Positions 1 to 7,530 of a DNA stretch of 17,183 bases are shown one piece after another. The stretch covers positions 1 to 17,183 of the forward strand of contig CAYVFC010000160.1 of the NCBI GenBank assembly GCA_964450715.1. The letters run 5' to 3'. The position numbers and the translations under genes were made by a program. Under the pieces are notes generated by a model that saw only the letters and a program-made list of their open reading frames with translations, was not told the DNA's origin and did no database searches. This DNA comes from CAYVFC01 sp964450715 (lineage in GTDB: Bacteria; Myxococcota_A; Polyangia; Polyangiales; JAFGIB01). Numbering within the stretch: position 1 is the first letter of the stretch; every line of letters begins with the position of its first letter.

Positions 1-95
1 GGGCCGTCCCGCCCGAAAGATGGATGAGTTATTTTGTCACGGACCCTTAGGAGGCCGGAAGGATTGGTTGCCGGCTCGTTCGTGCCGACTACCCT

Positions 96-1088
96 TTAAG
101 GGCTCGTCCCTTTCTGTTCCGCCTCTTTCTGCTCGACAGCGGCGATCAGCTTCCCGAATGCTTCCCGGTACTCCTTCTGGAACTGCTCGAGGCGCTGCTC
201 GAAATCATCGACGGTCTGCCCGGCGCTCTTGGCGTACGCGTCGATCGAGCCCTTGATCTTCGAGAGCTCTTGAACCTTTTGCGTTGCCGCGGCCCTGTCG
301 TTCTTCGAGCTTTCGTCGGCCTCGGCGATCAGCCGCTGTCTATTGATCTCACTATCCAGCGTTTCCTTGATCCGGTCCGCTTCCTCCACCTTGGCCTGCA
401 TCTGCTGCTTCAGATCGATGAGCAGGACATGGACGACGAAGCTAGTTTCCGTGATGGTGTCGACCTGTTTCTCCAGCGCCTTAACGTTCTTCTTCTCCAG
501 AGAGCCGCTGTTGGCGGCCAGAAAGCAATGGGCCTCGTTTAGCTCGCGGTAGCGTTCCTCGATGACCTTGTCGGTGGCATCCTCGAGGGCCCAGCGAACG
601 GAAGGACGAGAATCGAACTCTCCGACGGCCGCGCCCTTTTCCTTCTCGATCTGCGCGTTGACGCGCGCTCCGATCCGCTGGGAAAGCGAGGCGTCGTTGT
701 CCTCGACGAACTGCCGTACGGTGGCTCCCTGACGCATCCACTCGACCACCGCCTGGCTCTGGCCGGCCATCTGCGCTTTTTCGTAGACGGTCTTGACCTG
801 ATCCCAGCGCGGCTCGGCGAGCTCTCCCGTAAAACCGTCGAACCGGCTCCAGTTCTCCCTGGCCATTGCAGTGGCTTCCGTGAACTGCGTGCCGAGCGCT
901 TCGAGCCGCGAGGGATACTCGGTGGCGTAGCTCACGGACGACGCAGAAGAGTGGATGGTCGGTCCAGTTTGTTGGGTCTTGGCGCAAGCGGAATGAAATA
1001 GGAAGAGCGCACCCCAAAGCGCCAGGACCGAGGTTCGGATATCGACGCGAACACGGTTCGCGTAAGTTCTTTTGGTGAGCGTAAACAT
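96..1088 (-). CDS. Exported coiled-coil protein, function unknown
   Basis: 330 codons ending in TAA. The N-terminus has basic residues followed by a hydrophobic stretch (about residues 19-33) and a Cys at 35 in FHSAC. This resembles a lipoprotein signal, but the -3 position is not the usual Leu, so either a lipoprotein or an ordinary secreted/anchored protein is possible. The rest is highly charged and almost free of Cys and Pro. From about residue 215 to the end it is a long Glu/Lys/Gln-rich heptad-like helix (for example KQQMQAKVEEADRIKETLD), which predicts a coiled coil. The ATG has no clear Shine-Dalgarno, so the start is uncertain. It lies 180 bp downstream of the cysteine-rich gene on the same strand and may be cotranscribed with it. 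I recognise no family; a periplasmic or envelope-associated structural role is only a guess from composition. Confidence 0.7.
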   Translation of the reverse strand: MFTLTKRTYANRVRVDIRTSVLALWGALFLFHSACAKTQQTGPTIHSSASSVSYATEYPSRLEALGTQFTEATAMARENWSRFDGFTGELAEPRWDQVKTVYEKAQMAGQSQAVVEWMRQGATVRQFVEDNDASLSQRIGARVNAQIEKEKGAAVGEFDSRPSVRWALEDATDKVIEERYRELNEAHCFLAANSGSLEKKNVKALEKQVDTITETSFVVHVLLIDLKQQMQAKVEEADRIKETLDSEINRQRLIAEADESSKNDRAAATQKVQELSKIKGSIDAYAKSAGQTVDDFEQRLEQFQKEYREAFGKLIAAVEQKEAEQKGTSP

Positions 1089-1268
1089 GGGGTGACATCT
1101 TAGTAACTTTCCCCTCGATTGTTAACCCCGATTCGACGATATACTGTCGCGCGGTCAAACGGGGGCGAGACGGCCCCGGCTGCTGCGTTGCACCTCCTCA
1201 AAATGCCCCCGGTATTCCTCGTCGTCGCGCCTTCTTCCCGCTTTTACCTCCCCCTCGTGTCCCTGCAG

Positions 1269-2966
1269 TCAGGAGCAGGTGCCGTTGCCGCGGCAGCTGC
1301 CGGAACAGCAGTTGGCGCCGGTCGAGCACGGCGTATTCGAGGCGCCGCAGCAGGTTCCTCCGGAGCACTGGAAGCCGGCGCAGCAGTCCGTACCGGTCGT
1401 GCAGCTGGAGCCAGCGTTTCCACAGCCGCAGGTGTTCGACGGGAAGTCGCAGTTACCGCTGCAGCAGTCGGTGGTGAAGTCGCAGGGCTCGCCAAAGCCG
1501 CCGCAGGCGCAGCGTCCGCCCTGGCACGAGCCGCTACAACAATCGCTCGGGCTGGCGCAGTCGACCTCAGTCCGGTAGCAGCAGGCGCCGTTGCTGCAGT
1601 CGGATCTAGTCGTCGGGTAGTCCTCGAGACAGTCGAGCTCGCTCGCGCAAGCTGCGCCGGGCAGACCGCGACATCGGTTCGAGTGGCAAGCGTAGCCGCT
1701 ACAGCATCCGCCCGTGTCTGAACAGGAGAAATCCGCTAGTCCGCAGCACTTGCCGCCGTGGCAGTCGGCTTGCTGTTCGCACTCGGCGCCCGTCGAACAG
1801 GGCTCTCCGCCGAGAGCACGGCAGGTTCCCTCTTGGCATCGACGGCTACAGCACTCGCGATCCTGGGCACACGCCGTACCCGCGGTCCCGCACGGTCGGC
1901 AGGTGTCGGTGTCCGACCAGCAGGCGAGGCCTTTTCCCGCGCAGCAGTGATCGCGGTTCGATTCGCAGGATCGATCCTCGCCGATGCAGCACTGGCCCTG
2001 TTCACAGCCGCCGTCGCAGCAGTCGCTGGCGTCCAGGCAGCCCCAAGTGACATGGTGGCAGGTGGCCGGTCGACATTGGCCGGAGTCATTACAGGTCAGA
2101 TCACTTGGGCCCTCGTTACAACAATCGCGCGCGGTGCCGCAGCGTTCGCCGATGGGCGCGCAGTTGCAGAAGTCGTCGAAGCAAAGGGTCCCCGGGCAAC
2201 ACTCGCCGTCCTCGCTGCATGAAGAGCCTTCTGCCGAGCACGCGCACAGCCCCTCTTCGCAGCGCAGATTGTCGCAGCAGTCGGCATCCGAGTCGCAGGT
2301 GTACCCCGCGTTGCCGCACTCTCTACAGATCCCGTCGACGCACTGGCTGCCGTCACAGCAAAGTCGGTTCTCCGCTGGATCGCAGACCTGATTGGCGAGG
2401 GAGCAGGCGGCCTCGCACTCGCCGCCGATCCCGCACACGAAGCCCCCGCAGCAGTCGCCCGCCGAGTTGCACTCTGCTCCGGCGAGGCCGCAGCCGCTGG
2501 CGCACATGTCTTCACGACAGGCGAGCTCCGAGCAGCAGTCGACGCTCGCTTCGCAGCGCTCCCCTTCGGTGTTGCACCGCGCGCGCGCGCAGAGGCCGAG
2601 CGCGCCTTCACAGCCGCCCGAGCAGCATTCGTCGTCTTTGGTGCAGCGCTCGTCGTTTGCCCGGCACCCCTCGGCGCACACCCCCGCCAAACACGCCGAG
2701 CCGTCGCAGCAAGCCGAATCCCGGCCGCATGGCCCACCGCGCGGAATGCATCCGCAAGTTCCTAGCGCGCAGATTCCCGAACAACAGTCCTCCGGGACCA
2801 TGCACGGCTCCGAGCGGATTCCGCACGCGGCTGGGGCGTTCTTCTCGTCGTCCGAGCATCCTGCTGCGCACGCAGACAGGCAAATGAACGACACCGCCGC
2901 CAGAAATAGTTTGAAAACCACCTCTCGTACAAGCCGAACCAGGCCTGTTCTGGTCTTTGTGCTCAT
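1269..2966 (-). CDS. Cysteine-rich repeat lipoprotein (DCCSG-type knot repeats)
   Basis: About 565 residues starting at the ATG at 2966-2964 (MSTKTRTG). The frame stays open to 3188, but the upstream part is Arg/Pro-rich and would bury the signal peptide. Residues about 10-33 form a basic, then hydrophobic signal ending in LSAC, a good lipobox. The mature protein holds roughly 110 cysteines, near one residue in five. They are arranged in about fifteen degenerate 30-40-residue units of the form C-x6-(D/E)CC-x-G-x-C-x4-C-x-C, for example DCCSGSCQGGRC. Such units resemble small disulphide-knot modules and are common in large secreted proteins of Myxococcota and relatives. This implies an exported, heavily disulphide-bonded surface protein. 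The role is unknown: adhesion, a structural coat or metal binding are all possible. Codon use is GC-rich like the neighbours. It is divergent from the MscS channel gene. Confidence 0.85.
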   Translation of the reverse strand: MSTKTRTGLVRLVREVVFKLFLAAVSFICLSACAAGCSDDEKNAPAACGIRSEPCMVPEDCCSGICALGTCGCIPRGGPCGRDSACCDGSACLAGVCAEGCRANDERCTKDDECCSGGCEGALGLCARARCNTEGERCEASVDCCSELACREDMCASGCGLAGAECNSAGDCCGGFVCGIGGECEAACSLANQVCDPAENRLCCDGSQCVDGICRECGNAGYTCDSDADCCDNLRCEEGLCACSAEGSSCSEDGECCPGTLCFDDFCNCAPIGERCGTARDCCNEGPSDLTCNDSGQCRPATCHHVTWGCLDASDCCDGGCEQGQCCIGEDRSCESNRDHCCAGKGLACWSDTDTCRPCGTAGTACAQDRECCSRRCQEGTCRALGGEPCSTGAECEQQADCHGGKCCGLADFSCSDTGGCCSGYACHSNRCRGLPGAACASELDCLEDYPTTRSDCSNGACCYRTEVDCASPSDCCSGSCQGGRCACGGFGEPCDFTTDCCSGNCDFPSNTCGCGNAGSSCTTGTDCCAGFQCSGGTCCGASNTPCSTGANCCSGSCRGNGTCS

Positions 2967-3045
2967 TGCGCCAGTGTACCGATACGATCCCCTCCTCGCC
3001 AATACCCGCCAGTCCCGACCTTCCGGCCACCGCCGCGGCGAAAGT

Positions 3046-3075
3046 CGCGCCGGGGTCAGCCGCGCCGGGGTCAAC
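3046..3075. repeat. Tandem 15-bp direct repeat in a divergent promoter region
   Basis: CGCGCCGGGGTCA occurs twice, 15 bp apart (3046-3058 and 3061-3073), identical over 13 bases. It sits in the 228-bp spacer between the divergent starts at 2966 (minus) and 3195 (plus). A tandem operator for a regulator of one or both genes is possible; a chance GC-rich duplication is the alternative. Confidence 0.45.
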
Positions 3076-3194
3076 GGACAATCTTCATTTACTAGAGATC
3101 TTCTGCCGCGCATGGCTAGCATTATGATCCTCGGTTCTTTCCGGTACATCGACGGGGGCTTGGAGGCGCCGGCTCCAGCTGGCACCATGTACGA

Positions 3195-4715
3195 ATGAGT
3201 ATAGACTGGCTCGGAATTGAAACCAAAGAGCTGACCGCGTTGGGCGGAACGGGAATCGCGCTGGCGCTCGTGTTGGTTCTCGGTCTTCTACTGCTGCTAC
3301 CCCGGGCGGAACGGCGCTTCGTGCGTATGCCCGTGGGCTTTCTTGCGGCGCACCTTCTGGTAGTGGCCCTCAGGGAAACCGCGCCGCACGAGGCGTCGCT
3401 GCAGGGGCCGCTCGAGGTGTTGGGGCTGGTCCTTTTACTCATCTCACTCGGACGCAGCTCGTTTCTACTTTTCATGCACGCTTTGCTGGTCCGGCGCCTG
3501 ACGCGGCCGGTTCCGCGCATCTTTCGGGATCTGGTGCAGGCGCTCGTGTACGTGGCGGTAGCGCTGATCACGCTGCGAGCGGCCGGCGTGGATCCCGGCT
3601 CGCTTCTCACCACCTCGGCTTTGCTCACCGCGGTCATCGGCCTTTCGCTACAGGATACACTCGGTAACATGTTCGCCGGTCTCGCAATTCAGGCCGAACG
3701 GCCTTTCGAAACCGGCGACTGGATTCAGTTCGACGAAAATCCCGAGCACGTGGGAAAAGTGCTCGAGATGAATTGGCGGGCGATCAAGCTTCTGACGCTC
3801 GAACGGGTGGAGGTCACGGTGCCCAACGCCGCCCTGGCCAAAGCGCCCATACGCAACTACACCAAGCCCTTGTCCGTGGTACGCCGCGATACCTTCGTCT
3901 TCGTTCCCTTTGATGTCCCGCCGCAACGGATCCATGCCTTGCTGACCGAGGCCGTACGCAGCGTTACCGGGGTGTTGCCCGCCCCGCCCCCCACCGTGCT
4001 GACAAACCGCTTCACCGAGAGGGGCGCGGAGTTGTGGATACGATACTTTATCGATGACTTCAGCCAGAGGGAAATCGTTGAGAGTCAGGTGCTGGACCGC
4101 GTCTGGTACGTGCTGAACCGAGAGGGAATCGAGATCCCGCCGCCCGCCAGAACGGTGCGCCTTGTCCAGGCCTCCGACGAGGACGAGCACAGGGAGCAAC
4201 AGTCCGGTATCGAGGATCGTCTCAACACCTTACAGCACGTGGATTTCCTGGCCGCGTTGCCCGACAAGGCGAGGCGCAGCTTGGCCGCTGCCGCTCGCTG
4301 CCGGCTTTACGCGAACGGTGAGGCCATCATCGAGCACGGACAGACCGGTTCACAGTTCTTCGTCATTGTCCACGGCGAGGTAATGGTTCTCGCTCCAAGC
4401 GGAACGCGCGTAACCGAAGTGGCGCGACTGAGGCCGTACGACTTTTTCGGCGAGATGTCGTTTATGACCGGCGAGCCCCGTAGAGCTACCGTCCGGGCCA
4501 TTACCGAGACCCAGGTGCTAGTCATCGAAAGGGATGCGCTGGCGTCCGAACTCGAGGCCTCCCCGCGGCTTGCGGAAATCATCAGTCGCGTGATCACCGA
4601 ACGCGAGAAGCACCTCGAAGCGCGGCTGGCCGCGGACGCGTCGCAGAAGCAATCAGGGCTGGACCATCACAGCGGCGAGTTGCTGCACCGAATCCGCAAA
4701 TTCTTCTCCATTTGA
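3195..4715 (+). CDS. MscS-family channel with C-terminal cyclic-nucleotide-binding domain
   Basis: 506 residues. Four hydrophobic segments (about 18-36, 46-60, 72-97, 112-130) precede the MscS pore helix and beta domain, with TTSALLTAVIGLSLQDTLGN at about 139-158 and AERPFETGDWIQF at 167-179. NWRAIKLLTLERVEVTVPNA (193-212) is the typical MscS middle domain. Residues about 347-450 form a cyclic-nucleotide-binding domain, with the phosphate-binding-cassette sequence FFGEMSFMTGEPRRATV (417-433) keeping the Gly-Glu and Pro-Arg-x-Ala positions that contact cAMP or cGMP in the family. This is the bCNG-like architecture of the MscS superfamily. Such proteins sit in the inner membrane; many of them respond poorly to tension and may instead gate by ligand (family knowledge). 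The start ATG overlaps a three-codon ORF (3187-3198) and has a weak ribosome site. It is divergent from the cysteine-rich lipoprotein gene, and no functional link is evident. Confidence 0.93.
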   Translation: MSIDWLGIETKELTALGGTGIALALVLVLGLLLLLPRAERRFVRMPVGFLAAHLLVVALRETAPHEASLQGPLEVLGLVLLLISLGRSSFLLFMHALLVRRLTRPVPRIFRDLVQALVYVAVALITLRAAGVDPGSLLTTSALLTAVIGLSLQDTLGNMFAGLAIQAERPFETGDWIQFDENPEHVGKVLEMNWRAIKLLTLERVEVTVPNAALAKAPIRNYTKPLSVVRRDTFVFVPFDVPPQRIHALLTEAVRSVTGVLPAPPPTVLTNRFTERGAELWIRYFIDDFSQREIVESQVLDRVWYVLNREGIEIPPPARTVRLVQASDEDEHREQQSGIEDRLNTLQHVDFLAALPDKARRSLAAAARCRLYANGEAIIEHGQTGSQFFVIVHGEVMVLAPSGTRVTEVARLRPYDFFGEMSFMTGEPRRATVRAITETQVLVIERDALASELEASPRLAEIISRVITEREKHLEARLAADASQKQSGLDHHSGELLHRIRKFFSI

Positions 4716-5018
4716 GCTTCGGTCACCTGCCTCTTCGGCTCGGTTGAGCGGATCAGATTGAGTCAGAGTAACCGTTCAGGGGGGTATCGGTATATGGCAC
4801 GACGGCGGCCAATCCACCCCGTCAAACCCGCAATTGCCTCTCGCCATCGACCCTTGCCAGGACCGTGCAAGGAATCGGCCGACGCCTTCACAATCACCCC
4901 TCGAAGTGCAATGCTAAGCTGTGATATAAAACTTCGCCGCGGAACGGCAATAGATCGTATTCGGGGGCCGCCAGCCTTAATACCACTTACCGCGGTTGGT
5001 AACAATTTGGAGTTAGTT
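4716..5018. other. 303-bp gene-free spacer holding repeat copy 1 and a leader
   Basis: No supported gene. The frame of the downstream lipoprotein is open back to 4758, but that stretch translates the repeat sequence and would precede the signal peptide, so I treat it as untranslated. It holds the first ~55-bp repeat copy (4768-4821). It also has a TATAAA at 4925-4930 without a convincing -35 partner, about 90 bp before the GTG start at 5019. It ends with a good ribosome site, GGAG at 5009-5012. Confidence 0.6.
4768..4821 (+). repeat. Direct repeat copy 1 (CGTTCAGGGGGGT family)
   Basis: Copy 1 runs GTAACCGTTCAGGGGGGTA then TCGGTATATG and ends CGACGGCGGCCAATCC. It matches 7062-7117 in the same orientation with about six substitutions and two 1-base gaps over roughly 56 columns (my manual alignment). 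The two copies bracket the MopE-like lipoprotein gene. It could be a shared 5' leader, a recombination scar or a mobile-cassette end. Confidence 0.85.
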
Positions 5019-7043
5019 GTGAAGAAATCGAACAGAAAATGCCTTGCTCTATTCGTATCGATCTTCATTCTTACCGGAGGGATCGGCTCCGGGTGCTCGG
5101 CCATTAGCGACTTTGCCGACTATCGCTTCGCCGAGACGCCCGACGGCGGCGGGACGCTGCCCGGCGACGGGGGACCGGCCGGCTCGGGCGACGCCGCAAC
5201 AGAGGACCCTTCAACCGGAGACGCCGCAACCGCCGAGGACGCCGCAACCGGAGGCGACGCAGCCGAGACCTGCACGCCGAGCGGGCCGGAGATCTGCGAC
5301 GGCGAGGACAACGACTGCGATCCAGATACCGCGGACGGCGCCGAAGAGGAAGGTTTCGGCGACGCGTGCGACGGCGTGGACGACGACCTGTGCGCCGACG
5401 GGGTCCTGGTCTGCGACGGCTCGGCCCTGGTCTGCGACGACGACGCGGACAGCATCCCCGAGCTGTGCGACGGCGAGGACAACGACTGCAACACCGATAC
5501 CGCAGACGGATCGGCCGAGCCCGGCATCGGCGACGACTGCGACGGAGACGACGACGACCTCTGCCCGGACGGCAAGCTCGTCTGTAACGGAAGCGCGGTC
5601 GTCTGCAACGACGATGCCGCGGTCATCCCCGAGCTGTGCGACGGCGAGGACAACGACTGCAACACCGATACCCCCGACGGCGCCCACGAGAGCGATTTCG
5701 ACAACCCCTGCGACGGAGACGACGACGACCTCTGCCCGGACGGGGTCATGGTCTGCAACGGAACGGACATGGTCTGTAACGACGACGCGGACAGCATCCC
5801 CGAGCTGTGCGACGGCGAGGACAACGACTGCAACCCCGATACCCCTGACGGCGCGCACGAGGATACGCTGAGCAATCCCTGCGACGGACCGGACGCCGAC
5901 TTCTGTCTGGAAGGCGAGATCATCTGCAACAACGAGGGCGCCCTGGTCTGCACAGATACCAGCGGCGGCACAAAGGAGATCTGCAACAACGGAAGCGACG
6001 AGGATTGCGACGGCCATGCCCAGATCTGCCTTCCCGCCCTGAACGGGGAATTCCCCGGCCAAAACGGCGTGGCAGCGGCGGTCGAGGTCAAGTTCGACTT
6101 CAACGATCCCGGCGGCACCTGGACGGCCATGTGCCGTACGGGCAAGCCGGACACGGTGAACAGCCTATCGTGGCAATCCTGTGCCAGCAGCGACAACCTG
6201 CCGGTCATGCCCTTCAGCCCGGCCCAGTCGCAGAGCGCCGCGCTTAACGGCGTGGCCGTCACCCAGGTCCGCTTTGAATGGAACAACGGCGATGTGACCA
6301 CGGCTCTGCAGCGCCGCTTCTACCTGCACAACAGCCTGCACGGCGTGGCCTTCTGCCCACCGGTCGATGCGGACCTTCAGGCCCTCTATTTCGAAAAGGC
6401 GGCCGAACGTCTGATCCGAGACGACACGCCGATCTTCGACACGAGCAGCGACCTGCAGCTGCTTTCCCCGTTCATCCAGATCCGGTTCGCCCCGCTCATC
6501 GACGGAAGCTTCCAGATTAGCGACGGCGACGGAAAGATCGAGCTTCTCTCCCTACGGCGGCGCTTCGTTCTCGAGTCGGAGAGAAGACAGCTGCTACTGA
6601 TGTACCGGCTCTACGAGTCAAGGCGAGGCGTGGGATGCCGCGCCTTGACCACGCACCGGCACACGGGGACGACCCGCGAGTCCGGGGATATCTACTGGCA
6701 CTACTACAACGACTGCGACGCCGTAGTTCTCAACAAGCAGGGTGCGGGCGTCTGCCTGCGTTACAACGGCGGCAATCCGGCATTTGCCACTGATCCGCGC
6801 GGCATCGCGTTGAACAAACACTCCGGGCTGCACGTTCCCTTCGAACAGTATTACTGCGCCGGCGGCGCTTATAACCAGTTCTGCGCCGACAACCTGCTCT
6901 GGCGCAAGCTGGCACGGCGGCGCGGCGGCCCGAACGGTCCCATGCGCTACTTCTCGCCCAAGTGCTTCGGCGCTCCCGATTGCGCCGGGCCCGGAGTCCT
7001 CTACCTGCCGGATCGGGATCTCTTCAACGACGTCTTCCCCTGA
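5019..7043 (+). CDS. Lipoprotein with four MopE-like CDGxDNDC repeats and an unknown C-terminal domain
   Basis: 674 residues from a GTG start at 5019, chosen because GGAG lies 6 bp upstream and the signal peptide starts here (VKKSNRKCLALFVSIFILTG, Cys at 26 in GSGC, an imperfect lipobox). A low-complexity GDAAT/EDAAT linker runs to about residue 85. Four 57-residue units then begin at about 91, 148, 205 and 262, each with E(L/I)CDGEDNDCxxDTxDG followed by CDGxDDDLCxDGxxVCxGxxxVC. A fifth, degenerate unit (EICNNGSDEDCDG) starts near 320. These match the putative metal-binding MopE-type repeats frequent in Myxococcota; the Asp/Cys pattern suggests Ca2+ or Cu binding. Residues about 337-674 form a Cys-containing, aromatic-rich domain (WHYYNDCD, FEQYYCAGG) that I do not recognise. 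It is likely outer-membrane or surface anchored. It is bracketed by direct repeats, and the RT operon follows. Confidence 0.85.
   Translation: MKKSNRKCLALFVSIFILTGGIGSGCSAISDFADYRFAETPDGGGTLPGDGGPAGSGDAATEDPSTGDAATAEDAATGGDAAETCTPSGPEICDGEDNDCDPDTADGAEEEGFGDACDGVDDDLCADGVLVCDGSALVCDDDADSIPELCDGEDNDCNTDTADGSAEPGIGDDCDGDDDDLCPDGKLVCNGSAVVCNDDAAVIPELCDGEDNDCNTDTPDGAHESDFDNPCDGDDDDLCPDGVMVCNGTDMVCNDDADSIPELCDGEDNDCNPDTPDGAHEDTLSNPCDGPDADFCLEGEIICNNEGALVCTDTSGGTKEICNNGSDEDCDGHAQICLPALNGEFPGQNGVAAAVEVKFDFNDPGGTWTAMCRTGKPDTVNSLSWQSCASSDNLPVMPFSPAQSQSAALNGVAVTQVRFEWNNGDVTTALQRRFYLHNSLHGVAFCPPVDADLQALYFEKAAERLIRDDTPIFDTSSDLQLLSPFIQIRFAPLIDGSFQISDGDGKIELLSLRRRFVLESERRQLLLMYRLYESRRGVGCRALTTHRHTGTTRESGDIYWHYYNDCDAVVLNKQGAGVCLRYNGGNPAFATDPRGIALNKHSGLHVPFEQYYCAGGAYNQFCADNLLWRKLARRRGGPNGPMRYFSPKCFGAPDCAGPGVLYLPDRDLFNDVFP
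5289..5975 (+). repeat. Four tandem 171-bp coding repeats
   Basis: The segment GAGCTGTGCGACGGCGAGG recurs at 5460, 5631 and 5802, with a one-codon variant (GAGATCTGC) at 5289. The spacing is exactly 171 bp each time (57 codons). Units are near-identical at DNA level around the DGEDNDC core and diverge in the Gly/Glu-rich middle. A degenerate fifth unit starts at 5976. This indicates tandem duplication or ongoing conversion in the lipoprotein gene. Confidence 0.9.
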
Positions 7044-7061
7044 GCCCACGCCGGCGGCCGG

Positions 7062-7117
7062 GTAATCGTTCAGGGGGGGTAGTCGGTATCTGAAACGACG
7101 GCGGCCAATGCATCCCG
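7062..7117 (+). repeat. Direct repeat copy 2 (CGTTCAGGGGGGGT family)
   Basis: GTAATCGTTCAGGGGGGGT then AGTCGGTATCTG and ACGACGGCGGCCAATGC, aligning with 4768-4821 in the same orientation. It begins 18 bp after the lipoprotein stop codon and opens the structured region before the RT. Both copies lie immediately upstream of the leader of a gene (the lipoprotein and the RT). Confidence 0.85.
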
Positions 7118-7276
7118 AAAAACCGGCGCCAGAACTGGGGCGATTCTGTGCAATCACCCGGGCGTCCTCGGGCCGGTTCGTCATGTACTTGAGTACAATC
7201 CTCACCGGCCCGGCTGGGCGCCGAGCTTTTTCGGGCGCCCGGGCCGCCGCGCTGCCCAAGGCCTGAACGCTCACGC

Positions 7277-7359
7277 GGCCGGTTCGGGTTTTGCTCCCGG
7301 ACATTTCCCCCGAACGCCCGCTGCCGGCCGGTTCGGGTCCGTTCCCGGTGATCTTCCCC
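7277..7359 (+). repeat. 49-bp-period imperfect tandem repeat
   Basis: GGCCGGTTCGGGT occurs at 7277-7289 and again at 7326-7338. Each copy is followed by a CCCGG and then TTCCCC at similar distances. Each unit can fold a CGGG/CCCG hairpin with a different loop. A third GGCCGGTTCG lies at 7171-7180 inside the first big hairpin. The pattern suggests repeated RNA elements. Confidence 0.6.
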
Positions 7360-7492
7360 TGCGGCTGCGTATGGGCCATATTGCAGGAGCCGACCGCCGG
7401 CGCACGCTCGCGCCCCGGTAACGGGGCGCCGACTCTTGTCGCGGGTGAGGCCGCGGCCTACCCGTGATCAAATGGCCTAACACACTGCTGAG

Positions 7493-7530
7493 AAAGCCGG
7501 ATGCCGTTGCCGGCGGCCGGCTTTGCTTTT
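7493..7530 (+). terminator. Terminator-like hairpin overlapping the RT start
   Basis: AAAGCCGG (7493-7500) pairs perfectly with CCGGCTTT (7517-7524) and is followed by GCTTTT. The first possible RT start (ATG 7501) is the first base of the loop, and the second (ATG 7531) directly follows the T-rich tail. An alternative stem (7496-7500 with 7510-7514) would compete. It could end a leader RNA, act as an attenuator, or hide the start codon. Confidence 0.45.

Larger units (their letters stand above)
7044..7500 (+). ncRNA. Candidate structured leader or ncRNA upstream of the reverse transcriptase
   Basis: 457 bp with no supported gene but unusually dense inverted repeats. A 9-bp stem pairs 7169-7177 with 7204-7212, with an inner GTACTTGAGTAC palindrome at 7185-7196. 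A 9-bp stem with one bulge pairs 7216-7224 with 7231-7240. Two small CGGG/CCCG hairpins lie in a 49-bp-period repeat (7277-7359). A perfect 8-bp stem, 7410-7417 with 7422-7429, is closed by GTAA, a GNRA-type tetraloop. CGGGT/ACCCG pairs 7442-7446 with 7460-7464 around AGG/CCT. A stem follows at the RT start. The 5' part carries repeat copy 2. Several RT systems (retrons, DRT2, DRT9) use an RNA encoded next to the RT; by analogy this may be the template or cofactor RNA. Transcription and boundaries are unproven, and high GC inflates apparent pairing. Confidence 0.5.

Noticed and set aside
1121..1165. Promoter upstream of the coiled-coil gene (minus strand TTGACC and TATATC)
   Set aside because: Spacing between the boxes is only about 10 bp, too short for sigma-70.
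4758..5018. N-terminal extension of the lipoprotein from TTG 4758
   Set aside because: It would translate the direct repeat and put 87 residues before a clear signal peptide; the GTG at 5019 has GGAG at proper spacing.
5289..5975. CRISPR-like regular repeats
   Set aside because: Period is 171 bp, in frame and coding for a known repeat protein style.
5120..6301. Long minus-strand open frames opposite the lipoprotein repeats
   Set aside because: They mirror the repeated, GC-rich coding strand, are Ser/Pro- or Val/Ala-rich, and lack ribosome sites; shadows of the real gene.
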